A stretch of 64,000 bases of DNA, taken from contig NZ_JBHTIK010000010.1 of the NCBI RefSeq assembly GCF_042676985.1, positions 1 to 64,000 on the forward strand. Reading direction: 5' to 3'. The position numbers and the translations under genes are program-made. Shown here one piece after another: positions 41,544-49,624 of the stretch. Every line of letters starts with the position of its first letter. The first letter of the stretch is position 1. Source of the DNA: Sphingosinicella xenopeptidilytica (GTDB taxonomy: Bacteria; Pseudomonadota; Alphaproteobacteria; Sphingomonadales; Sphingomonadaceae). The notes under the pieces were generated by a model. The model made no database searches and had not been told where the DNA came from. It saw only the letters and a list, made by a program, of their open reading frames with translations.

Positions 41544-43019
41544 ATGTCCAACGATAAGGATCAAACGGCGAGCAGAGACGAAGGAGCGCAGGTTTTAAGG
41601 GGGAAACGCATTTCGACGTTCAACGAAATGTACGACGGGGAAACGGTTCGCGGACCCTATCTCGACCTTTCGGGTTGGGTGACGGACATGCCGCCCGACC
41701 TCCTCGATCTGAAGCGTGCCGAGGCTGACGCCCTGTTCCGTCGCATCGGCATCACCTTCGCGGTTTACGGCGAGGGCGGCGATCCCGAACGGCTCATCCC
41801 TTTCGACATCTTCCCACGCGTGTTCACCGCGCACGAATGGCGGCGGCTGGAGCGCGGCGTGAAGCAGCGCGCGCAGGCGCTCAATGCCTTCCTCCGCGAC
41901 GTTTACGACCGCGCCGAAATCGTCCGTGCCGGGCGCATCCCGGCCGAGCGCATTTTCCAGAATGCCGCCTATGAACCGGCGGTCGTGGGCATCCAGCCGC
42001 CGCGCGGCATCTACAGCCACATCGTGGGCGTCGATCTCGTGCGTACCGGCCCGAGCGATTTCTTCGTGCTCGAAGACAATTGCCGCACGCCGTCGGGCGT
42101 TTCGTACATGCTGGAAAACCGGGAAATCATGATGCGCATGTTCCCGGACCTCTTCCAGCGGAACCGCGTCGAGCCGGTGGAGGACTATCCGAACCAGCTC
42201 CGGCGCACGCTGATGAGCGTCGCGCCGGGAAGCTGCAAAGGGGAGCCCACGGTTGTGCTGCTCACGCCCGGCTCGCTCAACAGCGCCTATTACGAGCACT
42301 CGTTCCTCGCCGATCAGATGGGCGTCGAGCTTGTCGAGGGGCAGGATCTCTTCGTGGACGGCGACCATGTCTACATGCGCACCACGATGGGGCCGAAGCG
42401 CGTGGACGTGATCTACCGCCGCATCGACGACGATTTCCTCGATCCGCTCTGCTTCCGCCCCGATTCGATGCTCGGCGTACCGGGGCTGATGAACGTGTAC
42501 CGCGCGGGCAATGTCGCCATCGCCTCGGCGCCCGGCGCGGGTGTCGCGGACGACAAGGCGATCTACACCTACGTGCCCGAGATGATCCGCTTCTACCTCG
42601 GCGAGGAGCCGGTGCTTTCCAACGTGCCGACGTGGCAGTGCGGAAAGCCGGATGAACTCACTTATGTGCTCGAACATCTGCCCGAGCTGGTGGTGAAAGA
42701 GGTGCACGGCTCGGGCGGCTACGGGATGCTCGTCGGCCCCGCCTCGACGAAGGACGAGATCGAGGCCTACGCCCGGCGCATCAAGGCCAATCCCGGCGAG
42801 TTCATCGCGCAGCCGACGCTTGCGCTTTCGACGAGCCCGACCTTCGTCGACAGCGGCCTTGCGCCGCGCCACGTCGATCTCCGGCCCTACTGCCTCGTCG
42901 GCGAACGCATCCACCTGTGCGCGGGCGGCCTCACGCGCGTCGCGCTTCGCGAGGGCTCGCTCGTCGTCAACTCCTCGCAGGGCGGCGGCGTGAAAGACAC
43001 GTGGGTGTTGGCGGACTGA
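41544..43019 (+). CDS. Circularly permuted ATP-grasp protein of the Anbu operon
   Basis: The 491 residues match the circularly permuted ATP-grasp family (formerly DUF404/DUF407): FNEMYDGETVRGPYLDL at the start, then FQNAAYEPAVVGIQPPRG, FFVLEDNCRTPSGVSYMLEN and VVKEVHGSGGYGMLVGP. The acidic EDN and the Lys/Gly loop VKEVHGSGGYGM are the likely ATP-metal residues. ATP-grasp enzymes form amide or ester bonds through acyl phosphates, so peptide ligation is predicted. The ATG at 41544 was chosen for position; the long open frame before it is shadow of argJ. The alpha-E gene follows after 2 bp. Confidence 0.88.
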   Translation: MSNDKDQTASRDEGAQVLRGKRISTFNEMYDGETVRGPYLDLSGWVTDMPPDLLDLKRAEADALFRRIGITFAVYGEGGDPERLIPFDIFPRVFTAHEWRRLERGVKQRAQALNAFLRDVYDRAEIVRAGRIPAERIFQNAAYEPAVVGIQPPRGIYSHIVGVDLVRTGPSDFFVLEDNCRTPSGVSYMLENREIMMRMFPDLFQRNRVEPVEDYPNQLRRTLMSVAPGSCKGEPTVVLLTPGSLNSAYYEHSFLADQMGVELVEGQDLFVDGDHVYMRTTMGPKRVDVIYRRIDDDFLDPLCFRPDSMLGVPGLMNVYRAGNVAIASAPGAGVADDKAIYTYVPEMIRFYLGEEPVLSNVPTWQCGKPDELTYVLEHLPELVVKEVHGSGGYGMLVGPASTKDEIEAYARRIKANPGEFIAQPTLALSTSPTFVDSGLAPRHVDLRPYCLVGERIHLCAGGLTRVALREGSLVVNSSQGGGVKDTWVLAD

Positions 43020-43021
43020 AG

Positions 43022-43981
43022 ATGACCATGCTGAGCCGCACCGCCGAGAACCTTTTCTGGATGACCCGCTACATGGAGCGGGCCGAAACGATGGCGCGGC
43101 TGCTGGAGGTCGGCTACCGGATCGCGCTGATGCCCTCGGTCGGCGCTGGGCATCAAAACGACTGGGCCTCTATCCTTTCCGCCTCGGGCGGGGCGGCGGA
43201 TTTCGCCTCGCGCTACGATGGCGAGACGACGCCCGCCACGGTCGAAGCCTTCCTGTTCTTCGACCGCGAAAACACCTCGTCTGTGGCGAACTGCATTGCC
43301 CGCGCGCGCGACAACGCGCGGGTCGTCCGCACCGCCGTCACCAGCGAGGTGTGGGACGCGCTGAACGGCGCCTTCCAGGACCTGAAGAGCTTCGAGCGGC
43401 GCGGGCCGGGCCGCACCGACCTGATGACGCTCTGCGACTGGACCAAGCGGCAGACCGCGCTGCTGCGCGGCGCCATCGAAAGCACGCAGCTGCAGCAGGA
43501 CGGCTACGACTTCATGAACCTCGGCTACTACATCGAGCGCGCCGACAACACGGCGCGGATGCTCGATGTGAAATACTACGTGCTGCTGCCGGTGACGGAC
43601 CGTGTCGGCGGCGGCGTCGACAACTACCAGTGGACGACGCTGCTGCGCGCCATGTCGGTGTTCCGTGCGTTCCACTGGGCTTACGGTGGGGACTATACGC
43701 CGGGGAAGATCGCGCACTTCCTGATCCTCAACAAATCCTGCCCGCGCTCGCTCATCCACTGCGCCGAGCAGACCAACTATCACCTCGCGCGCCTCTCCCG
43801 CGCCTATGGTCAGCGCACGAAGCCGCACCAGACGGCGCGCACGATCCTCGCCGAGCTTGCCGACGCCGACATCGACGATGTCGTCTTTTCCGGTCTCCAC
43901 GAGTTCCTCACCGGCCATATCGGCCGCACCGCCGCGCTCGGCAGCGAGATCGCGGACACGTATCTGTTCGGGGGCGGCTGA
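43022..43981 (+). CDS. Alpha-E domain protein
   Basis: This 319-residue, mainly helical protein matches the alpha-E family (formerly DUF403): MLSRTAENLFWMTRYMERAE at the N-terminus, then GYYIERADNTARMLDVKY and HFLILNKSCPRSLIHCAEQ. Its members are almost always encoded beside circularly permuted ATP-grasp proteins and may be their partner. Conserved ERAE/ERAD pairs are visible twice. I give the ATG at 43022; the ATG six bases later is an equal alternative. The stop shares one base with the transglutaminase start. Confidence 0.88.
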   Translation: MTMLSRTAENLFWMTRYMERAETMARLLEVGYRIALMPSVGAGHQNDWASILSASGGAADFASRYDGETTPATVEAFLFFDRENTSSVANCIARARDNARVVRTAVTSEVWDALNGAFQDLKSFERRGPGRTDLMTLCDWTKRQTALLRGAIESTQLQQDGYDFMNLGYYIERADNTARMLDVKYYVLLPVTDRVGGGVDNYQWTTLLRAMSVFRAFHWAYGGDYTPGKIAHFLILNKSCPRSLIHCAEQTNYHLARLSRAYGQRTKPHQTARTILAELADADIDDVVFSGLHEFLTGHIGRTAALGSEIADTYLFGGG

Positions 43982-44799
43982 TGCGTCTCTCCGTCTCGCA
44001 TGTCACACGCTACCGCTATGCCGCGCCGATCCGGCAGGTGGTGCAGAGCCATCGCCTCACGCCGTCGCGCTTTGCCGGTCAGCGCACGCTCGACTGGAAA
44101 GTGGAGGTGGAGGGGGGGCGCTTCTCGCAGCCGTTCACCGACGGGGCGGGGGACAGCATCCGCACCATGTCGCTGCACGGTCTGGTGGAGGCGATCGATA
44201 TCCACGTGACGGGTACGGTGGAAACCGTCGATCTCGCGGGTGTGCTGAAAAACCACCGCGAGCGCATCTCGCCGCTCGTCTATCTGCGCACCACGCGCGC
44301 GACGCGGCCCGACGCGGCGCTCCGGAAGCTTGCCGCGAAGGCGGTGTCGGGCATTCCGGAAACCGCGCGCCTCGACCGTGCGCACGCCATGTCCGCCGCC
44401 GTTTCGGACGGCATCGTGTATGCGCCGGGCGAAACGCACGCGCATACGACGGCGGCTGAAGCGCTCGATCTCGCGCTCGGCGTCTGTCAGGACCACGCGC
44501 ACGCGCTCATCGCCTGTGCGGTGTCGGTGGGCATCCCGGCGCGCTATGTTTCGGGTTATCTGTTCGCCAGCGGCGATGGTGCGCCGCACGAGGCGAGCCA
44601 TGCCTGGGCGGAGCTTCATATCGAGGGACTCGGCTGGGTCGGCTTCGATCCCGCCAACCGCTGCTCGCCGGATGAACGCTATATCCGCCTCGGCTCAGGT
44701 GTCGATTCCGTGGCGGCGGCGCCCATAAGGGGTGTTTCGTTTGGCCTTGCAAACGAAGATCTCGATGTGACCGTTGCGGTTACCGCGGTGCAGCAATAA
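43981..44799 (+). CDS. Transglutaminase-like cysteine protease of the Anbu operon
   Basis: The 272 residues consist of an N-terminal beta domain typical of bacterial transglutaminase-like proteins (SHVTRYRYAAPIRQVVQSHR) and a papain-fold core. The triad is C169 (LGVCQDHAHALIACA), H207 (ASHAWAEL) and D223 (GFDPANR). Most prokaryotic members are thought to be proteases or amidases rather than crosslinkers. No signal peptide is present, so it acts in the cytoplasm with its neighbours. The start overlaps the alpha-E stop by one base. Confidence 0.9.
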   Translation: MRLSVSHVTRYRYAAPIRQVVQSHRLTPSRFAGQRTLDWKVEVEGGRFSQPFTDGAGDSIRTMSLHGLVEAIDIHVTGTVETVDLAGVLKNHRERISPLVYLRTTRATRPDAALRKLAAKAVSGIPETARLDRAHAMSAAVSDGIVYAPGETHAHTTAAEALDLALGVCQDHAHALIACAVSVGIPARYVSGYLFASGDGAPHEASHAWAELHIEGLGWVGFDPANRCSPDERYIRLGSGVDSVAAAPIRGVSFGLANEDLDVTVAVTAVQQ

Positions 44800-44812
44800 A
44801 GGTTGCGGCACC

Positions 44813-45538
44813 ATGACATACTGCGTCGGCGTCCTCCTCAATGATGGCATCGTGCTCCTTTCGGACACGCGCACCAATGCCGGTTTCGACAACATCGCCA
44901 GCTACAAGAAGATGTTCGTGTTCGAGGCGCCCGGCGAGCGCGTGATCGCGCTGATGACGGCGGGCAGCCTGTCTGTCACGCAAACGGTGATTGCGCGCCT
45001 TCGCGACGCTATCGACGATCCGGACCAGACCGAAACGCCATCGATCATGAAGGCGGCGACGATGCTGGAGGTGGCGCAGATCGTGGGCGACACGCTTTCG
45101 CGCGTTACGGCGGAGGTTTCGGAAAAGCTCGAACGCATGAAGCAGGGCGCGACCGCTTCGATGATCCTTGCCGGTCAGCGCAAGGGCGGCGGCCCGCGCA
45201 TGTTCCTGATCTACCCCGAGGGCAATTTCATCGAGGCCACGGAAGACACGCCGTTCCTGCAGATCGGCGAGCACAAATACGGCAAGCCCATCCTCGACCG
45301 CGTGGTGCGGAAGGACATGCCGATCGACGACGCGCGCAAGGCGCTGCTGCTCTCGATGGATTCGACGCTGCGTTCGAACCTCTCGGTCGGGATGCCGCTC
45401 GATCTCACCGTGCTGCGCAAGGATGAACTCAAGGTTTCCGAAACGCACCGTTTCGAGCCTGGCGACCCGGGCTTCTCTGCGATGTCCGATGCATGGAGCC
45501 GCACACTCCGCGAAGGCTTCTCGCGGATCGAGATCTGA
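44813..45538 (+). CDS. Anbu, proteasome-like peptidase
   Basis: The 241-residue protein has the proteasome beta-subunit fold. After Met removal the N-terminal nucleophile is Thr1 (MTYCVGVLL), with Asp17 (LLSDTRTNAG) and Lys32 (SYKKMFVF) at the positions of the proteasome catalytic residues. Family features KQGATASMILAG and LLSMDSTLRSNLSVGMP match Anbu (ancestral beta-subunit), which assembles into open helical or ring-like oligomers in studied species. The ATG at 44813 exposes Thr1, deciding the start. It is the last gene of the four-gene operon. Confidence 0.92.
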   Translation: MTYCVGVLLNDGIVLLSDTRTNAGFDNIASYKKMFVFEAPGERVIALMTAGSLSVTQTVIARLRDAIDDPDQTETPSIMKAATMLEVAQIVGDTLSRVTAEVSEKLERMKQGATASMILAGQRKGGGPRMFLIYPEGNFIEATEDTPFLQIGEHKYGKPILDRVVRKDMPIDDARKALLLSMDSTLRSNLSVGMPLDLTVLRKDELKVSETHRFEPGDPGFSAMSDAWSRTLREGFSRIEI

Positions 45539-45542
45539 CCGG

Positions 45543-45944
45543 TCAGGGTTTCCCGAAGAAGCGGTCGATCACGTTCTGCGCGAGGCGCGCGGGGCGCAGC
45601 GTTTCGGCGTCCACGCAGCACCAGCTCGATTTCACCTCGGCGAGCACCTCCTCGCCGCGCTTGATGATGGTTTCGTAGAACGCGCGGGCGCCGTGCACCT
45701 TTTCGAGGAGCACGGTGGCGATGACCTCGTCGTCGAGGAAGGTGGGGCGCCGGTAGGTGATCTCGTGCTTCAGTGCCACCCACAGGTGCGCGGCGACCGC
45801 CTCGGCCGGTGCGAAGCGCTGCCAGTGGCTGAGCACCGCGTCCTGCACCCACTTCAGGTAGCTCGCATTGTTCACGTGCCCCATGAAATCGATATCGGCG
45901 GGGCTGATCTCGATCGCGTAGCTGAAAGGGGTGGGGCTGCTCAT
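45543..45944 (-). CDS. Acyl-CoA thioesterase, 4HBT hotdog fold
   Basis: The 133 residues match the 4-hydroxybenzoyl-CoA thioesterase-like hotdog family: AIEISPADIDFMGHVNNASY with the conserved Asp/His/Asn near the active site, then KHEITYRRPTFLDDEVIATV. The preferred acyl group is unknown. The ATG at 45944 begins the family region; the longer frame upstream is Arg/Ala-rich and unlikely to be translated. It converges on the Anbu gene with only four bases between the stops. Confidence 0.88.
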   Translation of the reverse strand: MSSPTPFSYAIEISPADIDFMGHVNNASYLKWVQDAVLSHWQRFAPAEAVAAHLWVALKHEITYRRPTFLDDEVIATVLLEKVHGARAFYETIIKRGEEVLAEVKSSWCCVDAETLRPARLAQNVIDRFFGKP

Positions 45945-46020
45945 ACCGCTGAAGATAGCAGGCGCGCGGCGGTTTTGCGAGCGGCGCGCGGGTCCGGACA
46001 GAATGCCGCAGGCGCAAACG

Positions 46021-46052
46021 AAAAGTGCCGCCGGAGAGGTCTCCGGCGGCAC
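46021..46052 (-). terminator. Rho-independent terminator after the PEP-CTERM gene
   Basis: A perfect 12-bp stem GTGCCGCCGGAG/CTCCGGCGGCAC (46025-46036 with 46041-46052) with a 4-nt loop is followed, reading leftward, by TTTT (46024-46021). It lies 22 bp after the PEP-CTERM protein stop and upstream of the thioesterase gene. Confidence 0.88.
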
Positions 46053-46074
46053 TCTTGCGTGACGAAGCGGTCGG

Positions 46075-46668
46075 TTACGCGGCCTTGCGGCGGCGCGCGG
46101 CGCCAATACCGACGAGGCCGAGGCCGAAGAGCGCAAGCGCGGCCGGTTCCGGCACTTCCACGGGCGCGACGACCGTCACGGCCTTGACCGTTGCCTTCAC
46201 GCCGATCGGCGCGAAGAAATCGATGCCGGCGAGGTCGTGGAAGTCCACGGAGAATTCGGAACCGTCGGCGGTGACGATCGTGGGAATGTCGTCCCAGATC
46301 AGCCAGCCGCCGGTGATGATGCCGCCGGCGGTCACGTAGTAGGCTTCACCGCCCGAAGAGGCCGAACCGGCGATCGGCTCGAAGAAGGCGAGCGTCGCGG
46401 TGAACGTCGCGTGACCCGCGCCGATGCCGCTCGGCGTGATCTGGCCGAAGGTGAACGTGTAGCCTTCGCCTTCCTCAAGCGAGAACGAGAAATCGTTGGC
46501 GAACGCGAGCCCGCCGGAAACACCGCACCAGCCGAGGCAGCCGCTCGTGTCGACGGTGAGGCTGGAGCCGCCGTGATCGACGTCGAAAACGAGGCCGGCA
46601 TTGGCGGGGGCAGCGAAAGCGGGAATGCCCAGCAGGGCGGTCGCAGCGGCGACTTTCAAAATGTTCAA
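46075..46668 (-). CDS. PEP-CTERM sorting-domain surface protein
   Basis: The 197-residue exported protein has a signal peptide (AAATALLGIPAFAAPANA) and a C-terminal sorting tail: VPEPAALALFGLGLVGIG followed by the basic cluster AARRRKA. The middle is Gly/Ser/Thr-rich with acidic residues and two close cysteines. PEP-CTERM tails are cut by EpsH-type exosortases in exopolysaccharide-producing Gram-negatives; no exosortase gene is in the window. I chose the TTG at 46668, which has TTGGAG eight bases upstream; an in-frame ATG 54 bp earlier would spoil the signal peptide. Confidence 0.85.
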   Translation of the reverse strand: MNILKVAAATALLGIPAFAAPANAGLVFDVDHGGSSLTVDTSGCLGWCGVSGGLAFANDFSFSLEEGEGYTFTFGQITPSGIGAGHATFTATLAFFEPIAGSASSGGEAYYVTAGGIITGGWLIWDDIPTIVTADGSEFSVDFHDLAGIDFFAPIGVKATVKAVTVVAPVEVPEPAALALFGLGLVGIGAARRRKAA

Positions 46669-46768
46669 GTTTTTTCTCCAAGCAAAGCAACGGTTTGATG
46701 GCGTTAACCATGCAATGCACATGCCATGCCGGAAAACTTACGCTGTTCCGCGCGATACGGAGTCGCGC

Positions 46769-46796
46769 TTTGTAACGCCTCCGTAAAAAGTGTTAA
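46769..46796 (-). promoter_or_regulatory. Candidate promoter of the PEP-CTERM gene
   Basis: Reading leftward, TTAACA (46796-46791) and TACAAA (46774-46769) are 16 bp apart. The predicted leader to the TTG start is about 95 nt. Both hexamers fit sigma-70-type boxes reasonably. The region lies between the copB stop and the PEP-CTERM gene and is AT-richer than its surroundings. Confidence 0.45.
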
Positions 46797-46816
46797 GAAT
46801 TTCGACGTTCCGGGGT

Positions 46817-47830
46817 TCAGAACCAGGTGCGCACGCCGACGAGCCAGCGCACGGCATCCACGTCTTCGCCCGCCGCGCGCGCGAAATCTGCGGTGTCGCC
46901 GATCTTGCTATGCCATTCGACGCCGACGTAGGGCCGGAACTGCGGCACGAATTCATAGCCGAGCCGCGCGCCCGCCTCGATCGCGGAGAGGCCCGCGCCG
47001 ATGCCGTATTCGGGGATGTCCTGCGCGGAGAGCTCCACCTCGATGCGCGGCTGCAGGATCAGCTTCTGCGTCAGGCGCTGGTCGTATTCGGCCTCGATGC
47101 GCGCGGTCACGTCGCCCTTCGTGGAGACGAAGGCGGCCGCGTCGACCTCGAACTTGTAGGGGGCGAGGCCCTGGATGCCGATCACTGCGTGCGCGCGGTC
47201 CGGCTCCGGGCGGATATCGTAGCGGACGCCCGCCTGCACATCGAAGAACGGGGCGATCGCGTGGCTCCACAGCGCCTGCACCTCGGCGGATTCGAGCGGG
47301 CCACCGAACGCGCCTTCGCCTTCGGTCTTCCACCAGAACTTGTCGATGTCCCGGCCGATCCAGCCCTGCACATCCCACAGGTATGTCTCGTGGCCTTGCC
47401 CGAAGCCGGCCTCCAGCCGGTCGACGATGGTCTTTGCCACCGTCATGCCGCCCGTTTCCTTGTAGAGCGCGGCGCGAGCGGCGGCCATGGTGTCGGCGCC
47501 GAACACGGCATCGGCGGCGTGGGTCGCGCCGCTGGTTGCGGCGGCGGGTGGTGGGCTTTTCGGAATGGCTGGGCCGGAGGGCGCAGCGCCGTGTCCCGCA
47601 TGGGGGTCGTCGGCCTGCGGCATCATGTGTCCGGCGTGCGGGTCCGCGGCGGGGGCGGCGGGCATGACGTGACCCGCGTGCGGATCGGCCGCTTCCGGCA
47701 TCACGTGCCCCGCATGGGGGTCGGCTTCGGTCGCTGCCGGGGCTGCCTGATGCGCGGCATGATCCTGCTGCGCCTGCGCGAGCGCCGGGTTTGCGGCACC
47801 GATCAGCAGGAGCGTGAGAAGCCGCTTCAT
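46817..47830 (-). CDS. copB: Copper resistance outer-membrane protein CopB
   Basis: The 337 residues begin with a signal peptide (about 1-20). A His/Met-rich metal-binding region with four copies of DPHAGH (residues 37-81) comes next, then a beta-barrel domain of the CopB family (GHETYLWDVQGWIGRDIDKF, VEVDAAAFVSTKGDVTARIE, FRPYVGVEWHSKIGDTADFA). CopB is an outer-membrane protein thought to bind or export copper together with CopA. The stop of copA overlaps its start by 4 bp, forming copA-copB. Confidence 0.93.
   Translation of the reverse strand: MKRLLTLLLIGAANPALAQAQQDHAAHQAAPAATEADPHAGHVMPEAADPHAGHVMPAAPAADPHAGHMMPQADDPHAGHGAAPSGPAIPKSPPPAAATSGATHAADAVFGADTMAAARAALYKETGGMTVAKTIVDRLEAGFGQGHETYLWDVQGWIGRDIDKFWWKTEGEGAFGGPLESAEVQALWSHAIAPFFDVQAGVRYDIRPEPDRAHAVIGIQGLAPYKFEVDAAAFVSTKGDVTARIEAEYDQRLTQKLILQPRIEVELSAQDIPEYGIGAGLSAIEAGARLGYEFVPQFRPYVGVEWHSKIGDTADFARAAGEDVDAVRWLVGVRTWF
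47588..47722 (-). repeat. Tandem DPHAGH metal-binding repeat within copB
   Basis: Four near-copies of an Asp-Pro-His-Ala-Gly-His(-Val/Met-Met-Pro) unit occur at CopB residues 37-81. The His and Met residues suit copper binding. The DNA copies are imperfect, so this is an expanded coding repeat rather than a mobile or CRISPR repeat. Confidence 0.8.
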
Positions 47831-49527
47831 GCCGCGCCTCCTTCGCCATCAAGGGGCCGCACCGTCACCACGTTGAACATGCCGAGGTGCATGTGCATCA
47901 GCAGGTGGCAGTGGAACGCCCAGTCGCCGGGCGCGTCGGCGGTGAGGTCGAAGGATACCTTGCCGCCGGGCAGCACGTTCACCGTGTGCTTACGCGGATG
48001 GTGGCCGTCGTGGCCGTTCACCACCTCGAAGAAGTGGCCGTGCAGGTGGATGGGATGCGCCATCATCGTGTCGTTGACCAGCGTCACGCGAACCCGCTCG
48101 TTGCGTTCGAAGCGGAATGGCTCGGTCACCGGGCTGAACTGCTCGCCGTTGAACGACCACATGTAGCGTTCCATGTTGCTCGTCAGGTGGATTTCGAAAT
48201 TTCGCGAGGGCGGCCGCGTGTCCGGGTTCGGCGCGAGCGCGACGAGATCGGTGTAGACGAGAACGCGGTGCGTCTCGTCCTCGAGGCCGAGGCCGCGATC
48301 ACCGACGCGATCGACCGCCATCGGCGCGATCATGTCGACGCCGGGGTTCAGCTTCACGCCCGCGCGCGCTGCGTTCTCGGGATCGCGCATCTTCATGGAA
48401 TGGCCCATCGCGGCGTGATCCGCCCCGCCGCTGCCGTGGCCCATGTCCTTCATCGAAAGCGTCGGGCGTTCGCGCAGCTTCGGTACTGGCGCGCTCATGC
48501 CCATCCGGGGCGCGAGCGTCGCGCGCGCCATGCCGGAGCGGTCGACGCTTTCGGCGGCGAGCGTGTAAGCGCTGTCCCCCGGCGTCACGATCACGTCGTA
48601 GGTCTCCGCGACGCTGATCTGGAGTTCGTCCGTCTCCACCGGGCGCACGTTCTCGCCGTCCGCGTTCACCACGGTCATCGGAAGGCCGGGGATGCGGACG
48701 TTGAAGATGGTCATGGCCGAGGCGTTGATGATGCGCAGCCGCACGCGTTCGCCGGGATCGAAGAGCCCGGTCCAGTTCTCAGCCGGGCCGTGGCCGTTGA
48801 CGAGATAGGTGTAGGTGGCGCCGGTCACGTCCGAGATGTCGGCAGGGCTCATGCGCATCGCGCCCCATTCCAGCCGCTCCTTCAGGGTCTGGCCCTTGCC
48901 GGCGGCAAGCTCGGCGAAGTTGGGGTTGTCTCGGCGGAAGAATTCGGCGTCCTGCTTCAGTTTCTTCATGATCGCGTGCGGATGCATGAAGCTCCAGTCG
49001 GAGAGCACGATCACGTGCTCGCGGTCATAGAGGACCGGGTCGGCCTCTGCGGGATCGATGACAATCGGGCCGTAGTGGCCCATCGCCTCCTGCAGGTTCG
49101 AGTGGCTGTGATACCAATAGGTGCCGGACTGGATCACCGGGAATTCGTAGGTGAAGCTCGAATGCGGTGCGATCCCGGGGAAGCTAATGCCGGGCACGCC
49201 GTCCATCTGGAAGGGCAGCAGCAGCCCATGCCAGTGGATCGAGGTGTCTTCATCGAGATGATTGGTGACGATCAGTCGCGCGCGCTCGCCCTCTTTCAGA
49301 CGGATGAGCGGCGCGGGGAGCGTGCCGTTCACGGTTACGGCATGTCCGGTACGGCCGCCGACGGTGAACGGCGTATGGCCGACGTTCAGCCGAATCTCCG
49401 GCCCGGAGAGTGCCGTGCCGATGCCGCCAGTGACTCCGGGCGTGCCGCTGCGCGCCCATGCGGGGAAAAGTGCGGAAGCGCCGATGCCGCCGATCAGTGC
49501 GCGGCGCGAGAGGGGAAGTCCGGTCAT
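47827..49527 (-). CDS. copA: Periplasmic multicopper oxidase CopA
   Basis: CopA oxidises Cu(I) or binds copper in the periplasm. The 566 residues start with a twin-arginine signal (LPLSRRALIGGIGASALF). Cupredoxin domains carry the copper-site motifs THWHG-like SIHWHGLLLPF, YWYHSHS, HPIHLHGHFFEV and FHCHLLMHMHLGM, which define the type 1, 2 and 3 centres. A Met/His-rich insertion (MKDMGHGSGGADHAAMGHSM) suits copper loading. The ATG at 49527 is used because an ATG 24 bases upstream falls in the promoter spacer. It heads copA-copB and diverges from the copper ATPase. Confidence 0.95.
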   Translation of the reverse strand: MTGLPLSRRALIGGIGASALFPAWARSGTPGVTGGIGTALSGPEIRLNVGHTPFTVGGRTGHAVTVNGTLPAPLIRLKEGERARLIVTNHLDEDTSIHWHGLLLPFQMDGVPGISFPGIAPHSSFTYEFPVIQSGTYWYHSHSNLQEAMGHYGPIVIDPAEADPVLYDREHVIVLSDWSFMHPHAIMKKLKQDAEFFRRDNPNFAELAAGKGQTLKERLEWGAMRMSPADISDVTGATYTYLVNGHGPAENWTGLFDPGERVRLRIINASAMTIFNVRIPGLPMTVVNADGENVRPVETDELQISVAETYDVIVTPGDSAYTLAAESVDRSGMARATLAPRMGMSAPVPKLRERPTLSMKDMGHGSGGADHAAMGHSMKMRDPENAARAGVKLNPGVDMIAPMAVDRVGDRGLGLEDETHRVLVYTDLVALAPNPDTRPPSRNFEIHLTSNMERYMWSFNGEQFSPVTEPFRFERNERVRVTLVNDTMMAHPIHLHGHFFEVVNGHDGHHPRKHTVNVLPGGKVSFDLTADAPGDWAFHCHLLMHMHLGMFNVVTVRPLDGEGGAA

Positions 49528-49534
49528 GGCGAGG

Positions 49535-49565
49535 CTTCTGCACCTTGACACTGTGATAAGGTCAA
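49535..49565 (-). promoter_or_regulatory. MerR/CueR-type promoter of copA-copB
   Basis: Reading leftward, TTGACC (49565-49560) and a weak -10 CAGAAG (49540-49535) are 19 bp apart. The spacer carries a dyad (ACCTT...CAC-A-GTG...AAGGT) as in CueR-activated promoters. The transcript should begin almost at the copA ATG (49527). The overlong spacer is characteristic of DNA-distorting MerR-family activators. Confidence 0.75.
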
Positions 49566-49571
49566 GGGGTC

Positions 49572-49602
49572 TTGACCCTTACATGGTGTAAGGGTTCAAT
49601 CT
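49572..49602 (+). promoter_or_regulatory. MerR/CueR-type promoter of the copper ATPase-cueR operon
   Basis: TTGACC (49572-49577) and CAATCT (49597-49602) flank a 19-bp spacer holding the dyad ACCCTTAC-N5-GTAAGGGT. The arrangement closely parallels the known E. coli copA promoter bound by CueR. The encoded CueR (51796) is the obvious activator, giving copper-dependent autoregulation. AGGAG at 49613-49617 serves the GTG start. Confidence 0.82.
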
Positions 49603-49624
49603 GTGCAGCAATAGGAGAAACACC

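Noticed and set aside
47588..47722. Repeats suggestive of a CRISPR or VNTR array
   Set aside because: The copies are in frame within copB, imperfect, and encode the DPHAGH metal-binding unit; there are no spacers.
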